This document shows positions 22,885 through 34,389 of a DNA stretch of 64,000 nt, piece after piece; positions within the stretch are counted from its first letter, which is position 1, and the number at the start of each line of letters is the position of its first letter. The position numbers and the translations under genes are program-made. The notes beneath the pieces were generated by a model. It was not told where the DNA came from, made no database searches, and saw nothing but the letters and a program-made list of their open reading frames with translations. Location: NCBI GenBank assembly GCA_032622095.1, contig CP136066.1:129115917-129179916 (forward strand), given 5' to 3'. The stretch comes from Siphonodentalium dalli (Eukaryota; Mollusca; Scaphopoda; Gadilida; Siphonodentaliidae).

Positions 22885-23991
22885 TAAAAGGTCAGTAGAC
22901 CTCATGTCCGCCTCTATAAAGTGTCGGCTTGATACGACCGTTGTTTGCGCATAAAAACCTGTCTTTAGTGCTAGTAATCCTACATACCAAATTTAATTTC
23001 ATTCAGTACACATTTACTAAAGTTATCATCCGGAAACCTCAAATTGGCAAAAATTCTAAGTAAAAAAGGGACATAACTCTGGTGAAAATTGGCGGGCGGA
23101 ACCCGAATTTGACCTGTGTTTTGCTGGGAGAAAGACATATACCAAATTTGGTTTAAATCTGATTAACTCTACTAAGTTATCATCCGGACACCAACTTTTG
23201 GGGTTTTATATGTCGGGTCGGCGGACAAAAAATGGCCATAACTCTCGCAAAAATTATCGGATTAAACCGAAATTGAACTTGAGCTGTATTTTGATATAAG
23301 TAATCCACAAAAAAACGGGTTTTGCATATAAACAATCCAAAATCAAGTTATCATCCGGAAACCAAAAAACAGAAGAAAAACTGAATTTTCTATGTCGAAA
23401 AAGGGGCATAACTCTGCCAAAAATGGTCGGGCAGAACCCAAGTTCGAACTTGACCTGTGTTTTGCTGGGAGAAAGTAATATACCAAATTTATCATCCGGA
23501 AACCAACTTTCAGGGGTTTTCTAAGTAAAACAAGAGCTACGCTTGGGTCGGCGGAAACTGGTAAAAAAGGGGCATAACTCTGGTAAAAATTTGCGAACGG
23601 AACTCAAATTTGAACTTGACCTGTGTTTTGGTGGGAGAAAGTAATATACCAAATTATCATTGAATCCGATAAGCTCTAGTAAAGTTATCATCCGGACAAC
23701 AAATTTCAGGGATTTTCTAAGTCAAATTACGTCAAATAAGGGGCATAACTCCGGTGAAAATTGGCGGACGGAACCCAAATTCGAACTTGAGCTGTCTTTT
23801 CTCCTAATAAACCCACATACAAAAATTTGATTGAAATCGGTTCACTCTAACTAAAGTTATCATCCGGACAACAAATCTCAGGGATTTTCTAAGTCAAATT
23901 ACGTAAAAAAAAGGGGCCATAACTCTCGCAAAAATTATCGGATTAAAACGAAATTCGGACTTGAGCTGTATTTCGATATATGTAATCCACA
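22885..23991 (+). repeat. Family B modular element (copy 3), interrupted
   Basis: The head TAAAAGGTCAGTAGACCTCA begins at 22885, the base after the family A tail. Modules follow the copy 2 order, including the 'ttttatatgtcgggtcggcggac' internal tail-like phrase near 23210. A second head, AACAAGAGCTACGCTTGGGT, is embedded near 23530. The last module is cut at 'gtaatccacaa' by the AACGAGAGG element at 23992; intact modules continue there with further A residues and 'ttttgcatataaac'. Confidence 0.75.
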
Positions 23992-24330
23992 AACGAGAGG
24001 CCGATCACGATCGGCAGATGTTTAACCCATACCTTGGCGATAGCGACTAGCCATAACTGATAATTTGTCAAAGATATGATCACGGGAATTAATCCATATA
24101 TCAGTACCCGGTACCCAACTTGAAATCAAAAGTTCAAATAATTTGTCTTAAGAAAGGGTTAAAGTATTTGGGTTGGGGAGGAGTACATGTAGTTTTAAAT
24201 CTCATAACTCTGTCCCTATTCACACAAGGACCTCTCACTGTGAGATCCAATGGTTTAGTGATTTCGGAGGACATGTTTATGAGTTTAAGTTAACTCATTG
24301 GAAGCAAAAGTGATAAATACCTATCTTTGC
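23992..24330 (+). repeat. AACGAGAGG element, copy shared with 63318
   Basis: The head AACGAGAGGCCGATCACGAT leads into ~300 bp that reappear nearly base for base at 63318-63605: 'cccataccttggcgatagcga', 'gtcaaagatatgatcac', 'ctcataactctgtccctattcac' and 'ctctcactgtgagatcc'. Copies at 16511, 18146 and 61866 share only the first ~35-50 bp, so the head is the fixed end of a family with varying bodies. Confidence 0.75.
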
Positions 24331-25194
24331 CACTTTTGACATGCCAGATATTCAAAATTTATTATTCACTTCTAAAGAGAAATTATAATTTGTTGACAAG
24401 CCAGACTGTTTAGAACGACATACATGTAGGGGATTCCATCTCATATTTAAATGGTACTTTAATTACCCCCCCCTTCCCCCATATTCCCCAGTTATTTGTT
24501 TATCAAACATGGACAGATATAAGATCAGATCTGACCTGTGTATTAAATAAGATTAAGTGTTTCATAACAGGGGTGTATGGTTTTCAAAAATATATGTAGT
24601 TTATACAATTCAAAAGTATTATCTATATAATGTTATACAGACATAATATGATGGGGATGCTGGCCCCTATGACCACTAAATCGTTCATATAAAAGAAAGT
24701 AAGTTAGCCCTCATTTGAATGGTTTCACACATTACAATGTTTTACAAGTAGCTTGGACACTAAAAGCCCAACCTTCAATGTTAATCTTTTAAGTGCTCTG
24801 TGGCCCCTAAAATTCAATCAACCATGAAAATGTGAACAAATGGGAAAATAAGGTTCCTGGAAATACTAACATCTACCATATTGATTTTCAAAACAAGTCA
24901 TCACTTACAATAGTCATGTATATTTATCTGCCTGTTTCCCATTGCATATATAAATCATATTGGCTATCAGCTGTTGTTTTAATTAATTAATGTCTGAAGG
25001 GTTAATATATTTTTCAAAAATCAATCAGTCAATACCAAAATTGATAGAAGTGAATAGTGTGCAAAGATACCCAATAGATATTAAGAGATATGAGGAAGAG
25101 TCCATGTACATTATAGCATGTGTCTATGGAAACCTTGGAAAGGGTTAATTATTTTTGAAGCAATTAATGGAATTTAGAAGACACTTATATAGGT

Positions 25195-25230
<36 letters not shown>

Positions 25231-25560
25231 TTATCTCACCCTGTAGTGAAATTTCAAGAATAGGAGAAACACCAGTCTTATGCTGCCATTAATCAATTTG
25301 ACAGTTAGAATAAACAAACAGCCAGCCACCAGTGTTGTTTATCTTGACCCACCAGAGCTCTGTATCATATGTCATCACTCATTTCATAACAGATTTCACT
25401 TGGAATGACAACATCTATAAAATGTCCTCTCATATAATCTGGATGTTGGATGATCACATGGTAATTTATTGATATCATTATATTACATGAAACTATTGCA
25501 ATAAAATCTTCATATTTTCAAAACAGGATATCACACCTAATTAATCGTATAAAACTAAAA
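24331..25560. repeat. Degenerate family D-like modules and a 34-nt poly-G
   Basis: No coding region was recognised. 'gggttaatatatttttcaaaaatcaat', 'gataccc' and 'agcatgtgtctatgga' phrases at 24995-25150 are decayed family D modules. A pure poly-G run of 34 nt occupies 25195-25228, in the same module position as the G-run at 8976. Confidence 0.45.
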
Positions 25561-25563
25561 TAA

Positions 25564-26025
25564 ATGAAAGTGTCAATTTTTTTTTTATTATTTAAATTTT
25601 TTTTTTATTGTTTATATTAAAGTTCAAACAAAATTGAATATTTGCATATGCTAAATTTACTAAGGATCTAAATCTAAAAAAAATCGATTTAAAAAAAAAA
25701 AAAATTCTCAAAAAGGGTCATAACTCCTTTAAAATTAATTGGGTCAAACCCATATTCGTACTCGATCTGTATTTTGGGCTGTGAAACTCACATACCAAAT
25801 TTGGTTCAAATGAGATAAAAAATGTTTGAGTTATGGCAGAATGCGTGAATTCTAAGTTGAAAAAGGGCCATAACTCTGTAACAAAAACTCGGATCAAACC
25901 CAAATTCGAACTCGATCTGTATTTTGGGCTGAGAAACCCATATACAAAATTTGGTTCCGATCGGATAGAAAATGTTTGAGTTATCGCATTACTCGTAAAG
26001 TGTCTACGGACAGACAGACAGACGG

Positions 26026-26079
<54 letters not shown>

Positions 26080-27555
26080 GAACGACGAGTGGTCAATCCG
26101 GGCAACGACACTATGTTTACCATACTATGGTATGGGTAAACATAAAAAACAGGTTTTGCGTATAAACATTTTCCGAGTCGAAAAAGGGGCATAACTCTGC
26201 CAAAAATGGTCGGACAGAACCCAAGTTCGAACTTGACCTGTGTTTTGGTGGGATAAAGTAATATACCAAATTTGGATTCATTCCGATAAACTATTCTAAA
26301 GTTATCATCCGGACAACAAATTTCAAGGATTTTCTAAGTCAAAAAACGTCAAATAAGGGGCATAACTCCGGTGAAAATTGGCGGGCGGAACCCAAATTCG
26401 AACTTGAACTTACTTTTCGTCTAATAAACCCACATACCAAATTTTACTAAAGTTATCATCCGGACAACAGGTTAACGGACGGACGCCCGCCCGCCCGGAC
26501 GCCCGCCCGCCCGGACGGACAGACCAATACTATAATACGGCCTTTTTTTCAAAAGGGCGTATAAAAAGGGGCATAACTCTGGTGAAAATTGGCGGACGGA
26601 ACCAGAATTCGAACTTGATCTGTCTTTTCTGCTAGTAAACCCACATACCAAATTTAATTTAATTTGGTTCACTCTAAAGTTATCATCCGGAAACCTCGGA
26701 CGCACGCACGGATGGACGCACGCATCACGGATGGACGGACGTGCTGATTATAATAGTCCTCCGAACCCTTTGGGTCGGCGGACAAAAAGGGCCGTAACTC
26801 ATGTAAAAATAACTGGACGGAACCCATATTCGAACTTGGCCTGTATCTTTAGCTGGGAAATACACATACCAACTTTGGTTCAGATCAAATAATCCAAACT
26901 GGAGTTATCGGTCGGAAACCAAAAATGCTAACAGACGGTCAAATTCTAAGTTGAAAAAGGGCCGTAACTCATGTAAAAATAATTGGACGGAACCCATATT
27001 CGAACTTGGCCTGTATCTTTAGCTGGGAAATACACATACCAACTTTGGTTCAGATCAAATAATCCAAACTGGAGTTATCGATCGGAAACCAAAACTGTTA
27101 ACGGACGGACGGACAGACGGATGGCTCGACAGACAGACGGACGGACAGACTGATAACATAAAACAACCTTTTTTTCCAAAAAGGGCGTATAAAAAATCGA
27201 ATCAAACCCATATACGAACTCGATCTGTATTTTGAGTTGAGAAACTAACAAACCAAATTTGGTTCCTATCAGATGAAAAATGGTTGATTTATCAAAACAT
27301 GCGTGAAATCTATGTCAAAGGGCCATAACTCTGTTAAAGAACATCGGATTAAACACATGCCAAATTTTTGAGTCATCACAGCATGCTTATATAAAATTCT
27401 AGTCGAAAAAGGGCCATAACTCTGTAAAGTTTATATCGCACCATGTGTAAAGAGTCTATGGACAAACGGCTCGACAGACAGATGGCTAGATGAACGACAA
27501 GTGGTCAATCCGGTCATCGACACTATGTTTACCATACTATGGTATGGGTAAACAT
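25564..27555 (+). repeat. Stack of four modular elements and tails (families C and B)
   Basis: A clipped family A head (ATGAAAGTGTCAA, 25565) runs into poly-T and A/T-rich sequence, then into family C modules and a pure (CAGA)n tract (26005-26085) with the hairpin at 26113-26143. Family B modules follow at once and end near 26460-26560 in a GGACGCCCGCCCGCCC tract and a GCC-T-run/A-run-GGGCGTATAAAA hairpin. Another B module ends near 26765-26790 in GTCCTCCGAACCCTTTGGGT then CGGCGGACA. Two 'ccgtaactcatg' modules end near 27165-27190. Family C modules then end in the hairpin at 27525-27555. Each tail is followed by a new module with no spacer. Confidence 0.8.
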
Positions 27556-28360
27556 TTAAAACTGAATCCCAGTTACCTAGGTACTATCCCCTCCAAATAT
27601 GACCTCTTTTGGTATTGCAGTTCTGGAAATGATTTAACCCTTTCATGACGGGAAGCGCATAGTTCATGGGTTGGTAGGACCCCTAGTGCACCCCTAGTAG
27701 GACCCCTAGTAACTTAACTTCATTGGTAATTTCATGTACCCCAATGTGTATTTTTCAGGAAAAATGATGTTAACAGCAAATATTTTGGGCCCTAGTGTAC
27801 CTACTGGGTCAATGTTTAACCTTACTCAGTTATCATTTTTTTCTGATTATGATGGGAGGGGGAAATGGTATCCCATATAAGTTATGTCATTGTGATTGGA
27901 TTTTAACAGGTGATGTGTCGTTTTTAGGTATTGGAATACTCGGTCCTCTGGTATTAAAAAATTATATCATCAGAGGTCAAAAGGTCATGTGGCAGCAGTG
28001 AAAACGCAAATATAATACTCTGGAAGCTGACAGGGTACCTTACACCCCACACCACAAGACTTAACTTCACCCCACTCATTTTCTTCCTTATTATGTCCCT
28101 CAACCTCAGATGTGGCCGCGTAGACACGAAACAAGATGGCGTCCAACATGGCCACCATTTTTTAAGATGAGGCACTATAAGTCAGTTTGATGAAAATTAG
28201 AGAGAGAAATTGTTCACGATTGTATACAAATATATATACTGTTGTGAAACTATGACACAATTTTAGCGCTTTAGGGCAAAATTGGAACTTCCCAGTCCAA
28301 GATGTCCACCAAAATGGAATATGTGACTATTTTTCACTAATATTTTCTAGATTAGTTTCT
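27556..28360. other. Intronic stretch, no gene recognised
   Basis: This contains repeated short phrases such as 'gacccctagtgcacccctagtaggacccctagt' (27690-27715), 'caagatggcg' near 28133 and 'ccaccaaaatgg' near 28309. I see no splice-bounded exon or conserved peptide. It may be the 5' part of the dispersed repeat that continues at 28369. Confidence 0.35.
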
Positions 28361-28368
28361 GCTGTTTG

Positions 28369-28930
28369 GATCTAGTTGAGAATTGCGACTTTATTTTATA
28401 TTTTCCATATTAACTGATCATTGGAGCAATGATGCCATTATGTGGGTACCAGGCTTTCACAAAATCACCATTGGGATTCTAGACATAGATCAAAAATAAA
28501 TTAACAGAACTGTACAATTTAAGTGAGGCATACCTTTAGTTATAAATATTCCAACTCAATGGAACCAAAATTGTCATTTTGACTCAAAATGACCACCAAG
28601 ATGGTGGCCAAATTATGGAAAATAGCAGATATTGCTCCAGCGCGTATTGCAATCACTTACAAGTTGTGGTTGATGAATAAATTTGACTAATATGCCTTCT
28701 ATACACTGAATACTAACATTGCTGATGCACTATTGTAACCACTGACATTATTGCATTTTTCTCTCACAAATGTGACATCAAAATAGGCAAAAATTTAATT
28801 TTCAGGTTTGGACCATTCTTTCAAGTAAAATGGAACTAGAGGTGTTTATTGTTTTTGAACTGTGTTAAAATGTGTCACAATGAGGTGTTTTTAGACAAAA
28901 TTACACAAGATAGCTTGAAAAATGGCAACC
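28369..28930 (+). repeat. Dispersed repeat K, copy 1 (pair at 61310)
   Basis: GAGAATTGCGACTTTATTTT leads through 'ttggagcaatg', 'ccattgggattctag', 'atattccaactcaatg' and 'cttacaagttgtggtt' to 'gatggcttg'-like sequence. The same order recurs, diverged and with small indels, at 61310-61866. No terminal repeats were identified. It lies in an intron of the minus-strand gene. Confidence 0.65.
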
Positions 28931-28959
28931 AACTTTGGTAAAATGCACATATATCCCGA

Positions 28960-29170
28960 ACAGATAGCGAAAAGGTAGCAAATTGTGACCTATTTGACCG
29001 GATGACCTCATTTGAACAAATCTGAATGTGAATCACCTAGGAAACAAATATGAACCCATTCGGTCTTATTGATCTGGAGAAGACAATTGTTTACAAATGG
29101 ACAGACAGAAGGATGCAGACAGATGGCTGGACAAATTGAATCAAGTATTCTTGGCGATATTAGGTGACGA
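28960..29170 (+). repeat. Family G partial module and clipped tail
   Basis: The module reads 'gatgacctcatttgaacaaatctgaatgtgaatcacctagg' and 'accaattcggtctt'-like phrases, ends in a short GGACAGACAG tract, and closes with GATATTAGGTGACGAGTTCA. Related copies lie at 45060-45440 and 46230-46615. Confidence 0.6.
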
Positions 29171-29204
29171 GTTCAGCTGGATAAAGGTACTCAATCTGAT
29201 CAGA

Positions 29205-29560
29205 TGCTCCTAAATTACTATTTCTTTGGCTTCTGGGTAAAAAATATTTGATTCAAGTCAAGAAACCCACCCATCAAAGCTCAGAGTGATCAGATATATA
29301 AATTTTTTAAGTTTGTTATTTCTCGAGATGTGGCCCAGAAACACGTGGCCAAAAGGAGGGTCTCGGACAAAATTGCAGATGAAGTTGGATAACTCTAAAA
29401 TCAAGTGGTAATATGTTCAAATTTTGTGATAATACAGCCATATTTTGTTGAACAAAATGTTGATAAGTAACAAGTTTTGGGAAATTTGATACCTTAGTTG
29501 ACAGTGGTTAACATTATTTTGAAGGCAATAAATCGATTCTGATAACTAAAGCGTATTTTG
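29205..29560 (-). repeat. Repeat L, inverted relative to 33040-33325
   Basis: The reverse complement of this block aligns in order with 33040-33325: 'ggtatcaaatttcc', 'caacaaaatatggc', 'gagttatcca', 'gagaaataacaa', 'atctgatcactctgagctttgatgggtggg' and 'gaagacaaagaaatagt'. The two form a diverged inverted pair about 3.5 kb apart. A related 'ctatttctttggctttt' phrase lies at 4379. Confidence 0.6.
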
Positions 29561-29989
29561 AAGAAATGTTGATGTTGTTGTATCTTGATGGTGTGGGGAC
29601 CGTCTGATCGGATTGAGTACCTTTAACAGAATACTGTATTTGATTTTAATTACCTTGATGATAACATACACACATACCCCAATGCTATGTGGTGGTTGTT
29701 TATCCCAGTGTGTCAGATATGATCTCAAATATCAATTGATGACATAAGTAGAATTAACTTAAGTTGGCTGCACACCATTCAGGTGGAATTTGGATGGAGT
29801 TGGGGTTTAGAGGCTGTGGGGGGGGGGGGGTAAACGGGGCTGTCTATTGGGAGGCAGGGGTGGTGGTCTGGGTCTGGTGGCAGGGGCATGTTTGAAGAAA
29901 AGGGAAAGTTTTAATGAATCTCAGTGATTTTTTAAAGAGAAATTCGTTAAGACCCCCTAACTCAGCCACTTTTAACATACCCAGGATGA

Positions 29990-30982
29990 GGTATAAATGT
30001 GTGCTAGGATAACATACCTGGTGATGAGGTATAAATGTGTGATGGGATAACATATACCTGGTGATGAGGTATAAATGTGTGCTAGGATAACATACCTGGT
30101 GATGAGGTATAAATGTGTGATGGGATAACATACCCGGTGATGAGATATAAATGTGTGCTAGGATAACATACCTGGTGATGAGGTATAAAAGTGTGCCGGA
30201 ATAACATAACTGATGATGAGGTATAAATGTGTGATGGGATAACATACCTGCATGGTGATGAGATATAAATGTGTGCTAGGATAACATACCTAGTGATGAT
30301 GTATAAATGTGTGCTAGGATAACATACCTGGTGATGAGGTGTGTGCTAGGATAACATACCCGGTGATGAGGTATAAATGTGTGCTAGGATAACATACCCG
30401 GTGATGAGGTATAAATGTGTGATGGGATAACATACCCGGTGATGAGGTATAAATGTGTGCTAGGATAACATACCTGGTGATGAGGTATAAATGTGTGCTA
30501 GGATAACATACCTGGTGATGAGGTATAAATGTGTGCTAGGATAATATACTTGGTGATGAGGTATAAATGTGTGCTAGGATAACATACCTGGTGATGAGGT
30601 ATAAATGTGTGATGGGATAGCATACCTGGTGATGAGATATAAATGTGTGCTAGGATAACATACCTGGTGATGAGGTATAAAATGTGTGCTAGGATAACAT
30701 ACTTGGTGATGAGGTATAAATGCGTGCCGGAATAACATACATGGTGATGAGATATAAATGTGTGCTAGCACAACATACTTGGCGATGAAGTATAAATGTG
30801 TGATGGGATAGCATACCCTGGTGATGAGGTATAAATGTGTGCCAGCATAACATACCTGGTGATGAAGTATAAATGTGTGATGGGATAACATATACCTGGT
30901 GATGAGGTATAAATGTGTGCTAGGATAACATACCCGGTGATGAGATATAAATGTGTGCTAGGATAACATACCTGGTGATGAG
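29990..30982. repeat. 38-bp minisatellite carrying repeated 5' splice sites
   Basis: About 25-26 copies of a 38-bp unit (TAGGATAACATACCTGGTGA then TGAGGTATAAATGTGTGC), with variants such as 'gatgggataacat' and 'gccggaataac'. On the minus strand, the gene direction, most units read CATCACCAG|GTATGTTATC, a near-ideal 5' splice site. The unit at 30972/30971 is exactly the exon/intron junction of the coiled-coil exon, so the array appears to have expanded from that junction into the intron. Long open frames on the minus strand (SHHTFIPHHQ-type) only translate the repeat. Confidence 0.9.
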
Positions 30983-31802
30983 GTCTTGATTGCATAACTA
31001 GAGATTTTATTTTTGAGATCAATTCAGCTTTTTCATCAGCAAATTGCTTTCTCAGCAATTCTATTGAAATTTCATGATCTTGCTTCATTTCATGTACTTT
31101 ATTCCTCATTGCAATGAGAAGAGAACTGCTTTCATCCTGGAACTGTTTATGCACTCCTTCAAGTTGTGATTTATGCTCTTCTGCTGATACGCCTCTCTGT
31201 TTATCAAACTTGACAATGCGATTCTGAAGCTCCTCAACATGTTTTAATAGCACGGTTTTTTCCATAGAGTAAGATTTTATCTCTTCCAAACAATTAGAGA
31301 GCTTCTTATTCATATTAGAACCCTCTGTTTGTAGTTTACTGATCTGATATTCGTAGTTCTTAACTAGCTCTGCTACATTTTTCAGTTTCTCCAATTCTTT
31401 TTCTTTGGCACTTAGAGCTTCTTTAGTCTGAATCAAGGCATCTGACAAACACTTATGGTCAGACTGATGGTGTTTCTTCAAACTGTTTTTATCTTGTTCA
31501 ACTTTCTGCTTCAGTGCATTTATTTTCATTATTTCTTGTTTTAAATTGGAATTCTCATCTTTGATCTCAATGAAAGAACTTCCAATGTCCTTTTCATAGT
31601 TTTCCTTCATAGCCTTGATTTCCTTTTCTAAGTTGTCCTTATAAGATTTTTCCATCTCAATCCGTAGCTGTGTTAATTCCTGGAGGAAATGTTGATTCGA
31701 CTTCTCCAACAGAACATCCTTCTGCTGAATACATTTACGATACTCTTCTCTTTCTCGAATAAACCTATCTTTATCGTTGTTGGACTGAACAGTAGTTTGA
31801 TC
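30972..31802 (-). CDS. Coiled-coil exon of CEP152/Asterless-like gene
   Basis: This 831-nt exon (277 codons, phase 0 at both ends) runs from acceptor cttgtttttgcag|GATCAAAC to donor CATCACCAG|GTATGT on the minus strand. It is Glu/Lys/Gln-rich with heptad-like Leu/Ile/Met spacing almost throughout, for example FLQELTQLRIEMEKSY, LSAKEKELEKLKNVAEL and LLRKQFADEKAELISKIKSL, and has no proline until the last residues (MQSRPHHQ). The final codons come from the minisatellite unit. The open frame on either side is intron: upstream ATGs above 31802 and the repeat-encoded peptide below 30972 are not coding. It would form part of the central rod of a CEP152-like centriolar scaffold; other coiled-coil proteins remain possible. 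Confidence 0.85.
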
Positions 31803-32680
31803 CTGCAAAAACAAGTCAATCAGGGATATAGTAATGTGAGTTTTATCCATGTTATCGACATATGGTGAAATACATGTATATATATTATCCTCATATATGG
31901 ACTTTTTATGTATCATTTTTAATTTATCTGATTTAATGTGGATATTTACACAGCACAGGAAGTTATTTTATTCTTTTTAAAAATAATAAATAACGATCAT
32001 ATTATTTCTCTGTGTTAATTTCAAAATCAGCTGCTTATGTGGCCAACTATGATGTAAGAAACAATATTGATAACGAACAACATTTGTGTAACGTATCATA
32101 GTCTATTTATTGAGTTGGGATAATTTAATATATTTAAGTTTTGAATCTTCCTCTTTCAGTCGCTTTAATCCAAAGGTTTTTCCACAAATGTTTAAAATAT
32201 GGAAAATGAGTTAATTAAACATGTGATTAATGCTGAGAGTGTGAGCATGCAGGTATTTTGCTAGCCCAAAATAAACTCCTAACCTCACTGGGGGAACATT
32301 TGGGCAAACGAGGGACAGAGAAGCTTCAAACAGAAATCAAATAAGCAACGATCACCGACATTTCACAGTAAGATAATCAAAAATGTAATCTAAACCGAAA
32401 TGGGACATGCATAACAACAATACAGTCAATCAATTGCATCTGTTTTGAGTATACAGTACCTATTTTGTGTCAAGTTCCAAAGATTCAAATGTGAGCTATA
32501 GCTATAAACCACGAGACCCATTTAAACTTTTCCAGATATCAGGCAGTTACAATTTAGAGCCTATAAACTCTCGACTACAAGAAGATGAATTTTTCATAAT
32601 CCCATTTGCACGACAGAAAGATCACTACGTCAGACCGTGTGCATGTAGGTGGAGAGTGGACTGTTGAATTGGGCTGGGGT
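31803..32680. other. Intron or 5' flank, no further exon recognised
   Basis: The gene must have exons 5' of 31802 because the coiled-coil exon opens in phase 0 after an acceptor. None with convincing splice sites and coiled-coil sequence could be read here. The plus-strand open frame at 32467-32667 resembles no family I know. Confidence 0.4.
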
Positions 32681-32689
32681 TAGTAATTA

Positions 32690-34380
32690 GGTGTTGTATG
32701 TCAGAGGTAACAATTTTCGCAGTCCCGGCAAGGTGTCGATTACAAGCATTGGAACGCAGGTCGATGCAGATCGATAATAGCTATTAATATTTAATAATTA
32801 TTTCAGTTGTTTTCTGGTAATTTCCCAGTTTTTCCAACTTTTTACTGATTTTTCCGATATGCCAAAATCTTACCGTATTAGTGAAAACTTCAATTACGTT
32901 CTGGTAATGTGGGGAAATCGGAGAAATCAATAGAGATTTCGGTCGATATTACTGGTGAATTGGGTAGATATTACCGGTAAGTTAAATTTGTTCAAAATTC
33001 GCTTTTGTTATCAGAATCGATTAATTACAACAAAATAATGCTATTATAAAACCGCTGTCAACTATGGTATCAAATTTCCTAAAACGTGTCATTTATCAAC
33101 ATGTTCTTCAACAAAATATGGCCGTATTATCACTTGCTTATCATGAAATTTTAGAGTTATCCATCTTTATCCACAATTTGTTCAGAGTTAATTACACATT
33201 TCGAGAAATAACAAATTTCAAAAATTAATATCTGATCACTCTGAGCTTTGATGGGTGGGTTGGGTTTCTCGATTTAAATATTTTTCACCCCCGAAGACAA
33301 AGAAATAGTGATTTGGGAGTGTTAATTCGTTTATGTGTCTTCAATTACCGGTTGTTTTTTTCCAATGATACAATGTCCCGATTCATGGATTATTAATCGA
33401 AGACCGCGGAAAAAGAAAGATTGTCGAAATTGGTTAGGCCTAAGATTTTGATGTATACTTCGTAATCCTGTCGGTGATACGACGGGTTTATCTTCAACTG
33501 TTGATAATGTAGCATAGCCACAGACACCCTCTTCATTCACGATATTATGTTGTATTTCTCATGTTTTAAAGTTGATTGCATTATTTAATATAACTTATAT
33601 TAAAGTCAAGTTTGTACGTTCACTCATAATATAATAACACGGCTTTCAATACATTCGGAAAATTTACCAATTTCTATTTCGTCAAAGCAAACATTCTTCT
33701 CAAAATATTGTAAATTAAGTTACTTCTATGTTTGTATTATCTCATAATATATCCGTGCTATGCATAAATAATTTCTTTCATTTAACTGACAGAATGATAT
33801 CATGGTATTTATGAGTGTTTTTGTCGCAATAATTACAAGTTTTCATGTTGCGCGATTGGCAGATTCATCCTTAGCCCCGCCCACAGCTGTCAACCGCACT
33901 CGCCAAGCATTGGGCTGACTTTGTGTGACTTTGGGACGAACACTCAGCACAACTAAGTGTAGTGCATGAAATGATTCACACATTAGGCTCTTATAAGATA
34001 ACATTACTTAACCATTCGCTGCGGTGATATGCCGTTCAAATGTGTTATAATTAGTTTTGAGTGAAAGGGTGCACGTCATACTTATGATAAACATACTAAA
34101 TATTCAATTTCACTCCGGAAAATTACCAGACTATTACCTATTAATTAGTGACGTGCTCTATGATTTCCGACGTCATGATTGTATAGGTAACATTTATAAC
34201 GTAATCGGTAGAGTACGACATATAAATCGGTAGATTTTACCAGGAATTCAGTAGGTATTACTGGAGATTCGGAGTGTGTTTTGGTAGATTCTACCGGAAC
34301 AGTATGTTCAACACGTCGGTAAACTTTCGGTACTCTGGGAAATTAAAGGACGTTCGGTAATATTTTTGGAATTAACAAAT
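32690..34380. repeat. Possible DNA element with GGTA/TACC subterminal motifs
   Basis: Both flanks of this interval are dense in short inverted motifs: GGTAATTTCCCAG, TTACCGTATT, GATATTACTGGTG and GATATTACCGGTAA at 32812-32990, and CGGTAGATTTTACC, GGTAGATTCTACCGG, CGGTAAACTTTCGGTA and GGGAAATTAAAGG at 34200-34360. The middle includes repeat L. Clusters of this kind mark the ends of some DNA transposons, but no exact TIR or target duplication was found. Confidence 0.35.
33040..33325 (+). repeat. Repeat L, second copy
   Basis: See 29205-29560 for the inverted partner. The order of shared phrases is complete, with several small indels and substitutions, so the pair is old. Confidence 0.6.
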
Positions 34381-34389
34381 TAAATATGA

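Noticed and set aside
25976-26194. Frames rich in TDRQTDRQ or SVCLSVCL
   Set aside because: Translation of the (CAGA)n microsatellite.
29844-30891. Minus-strand frames with SHHTFIPHHQ-type repeats
   Set aside because: Translation of the 38-bp minisatellite; the sequence is intronic past the donor at 30972.
29990-30982. Possible CRISPR array
   Set aside because: Repeat units are contiguous with no unique spacers, the context is an animal intron and no cas genes exist.
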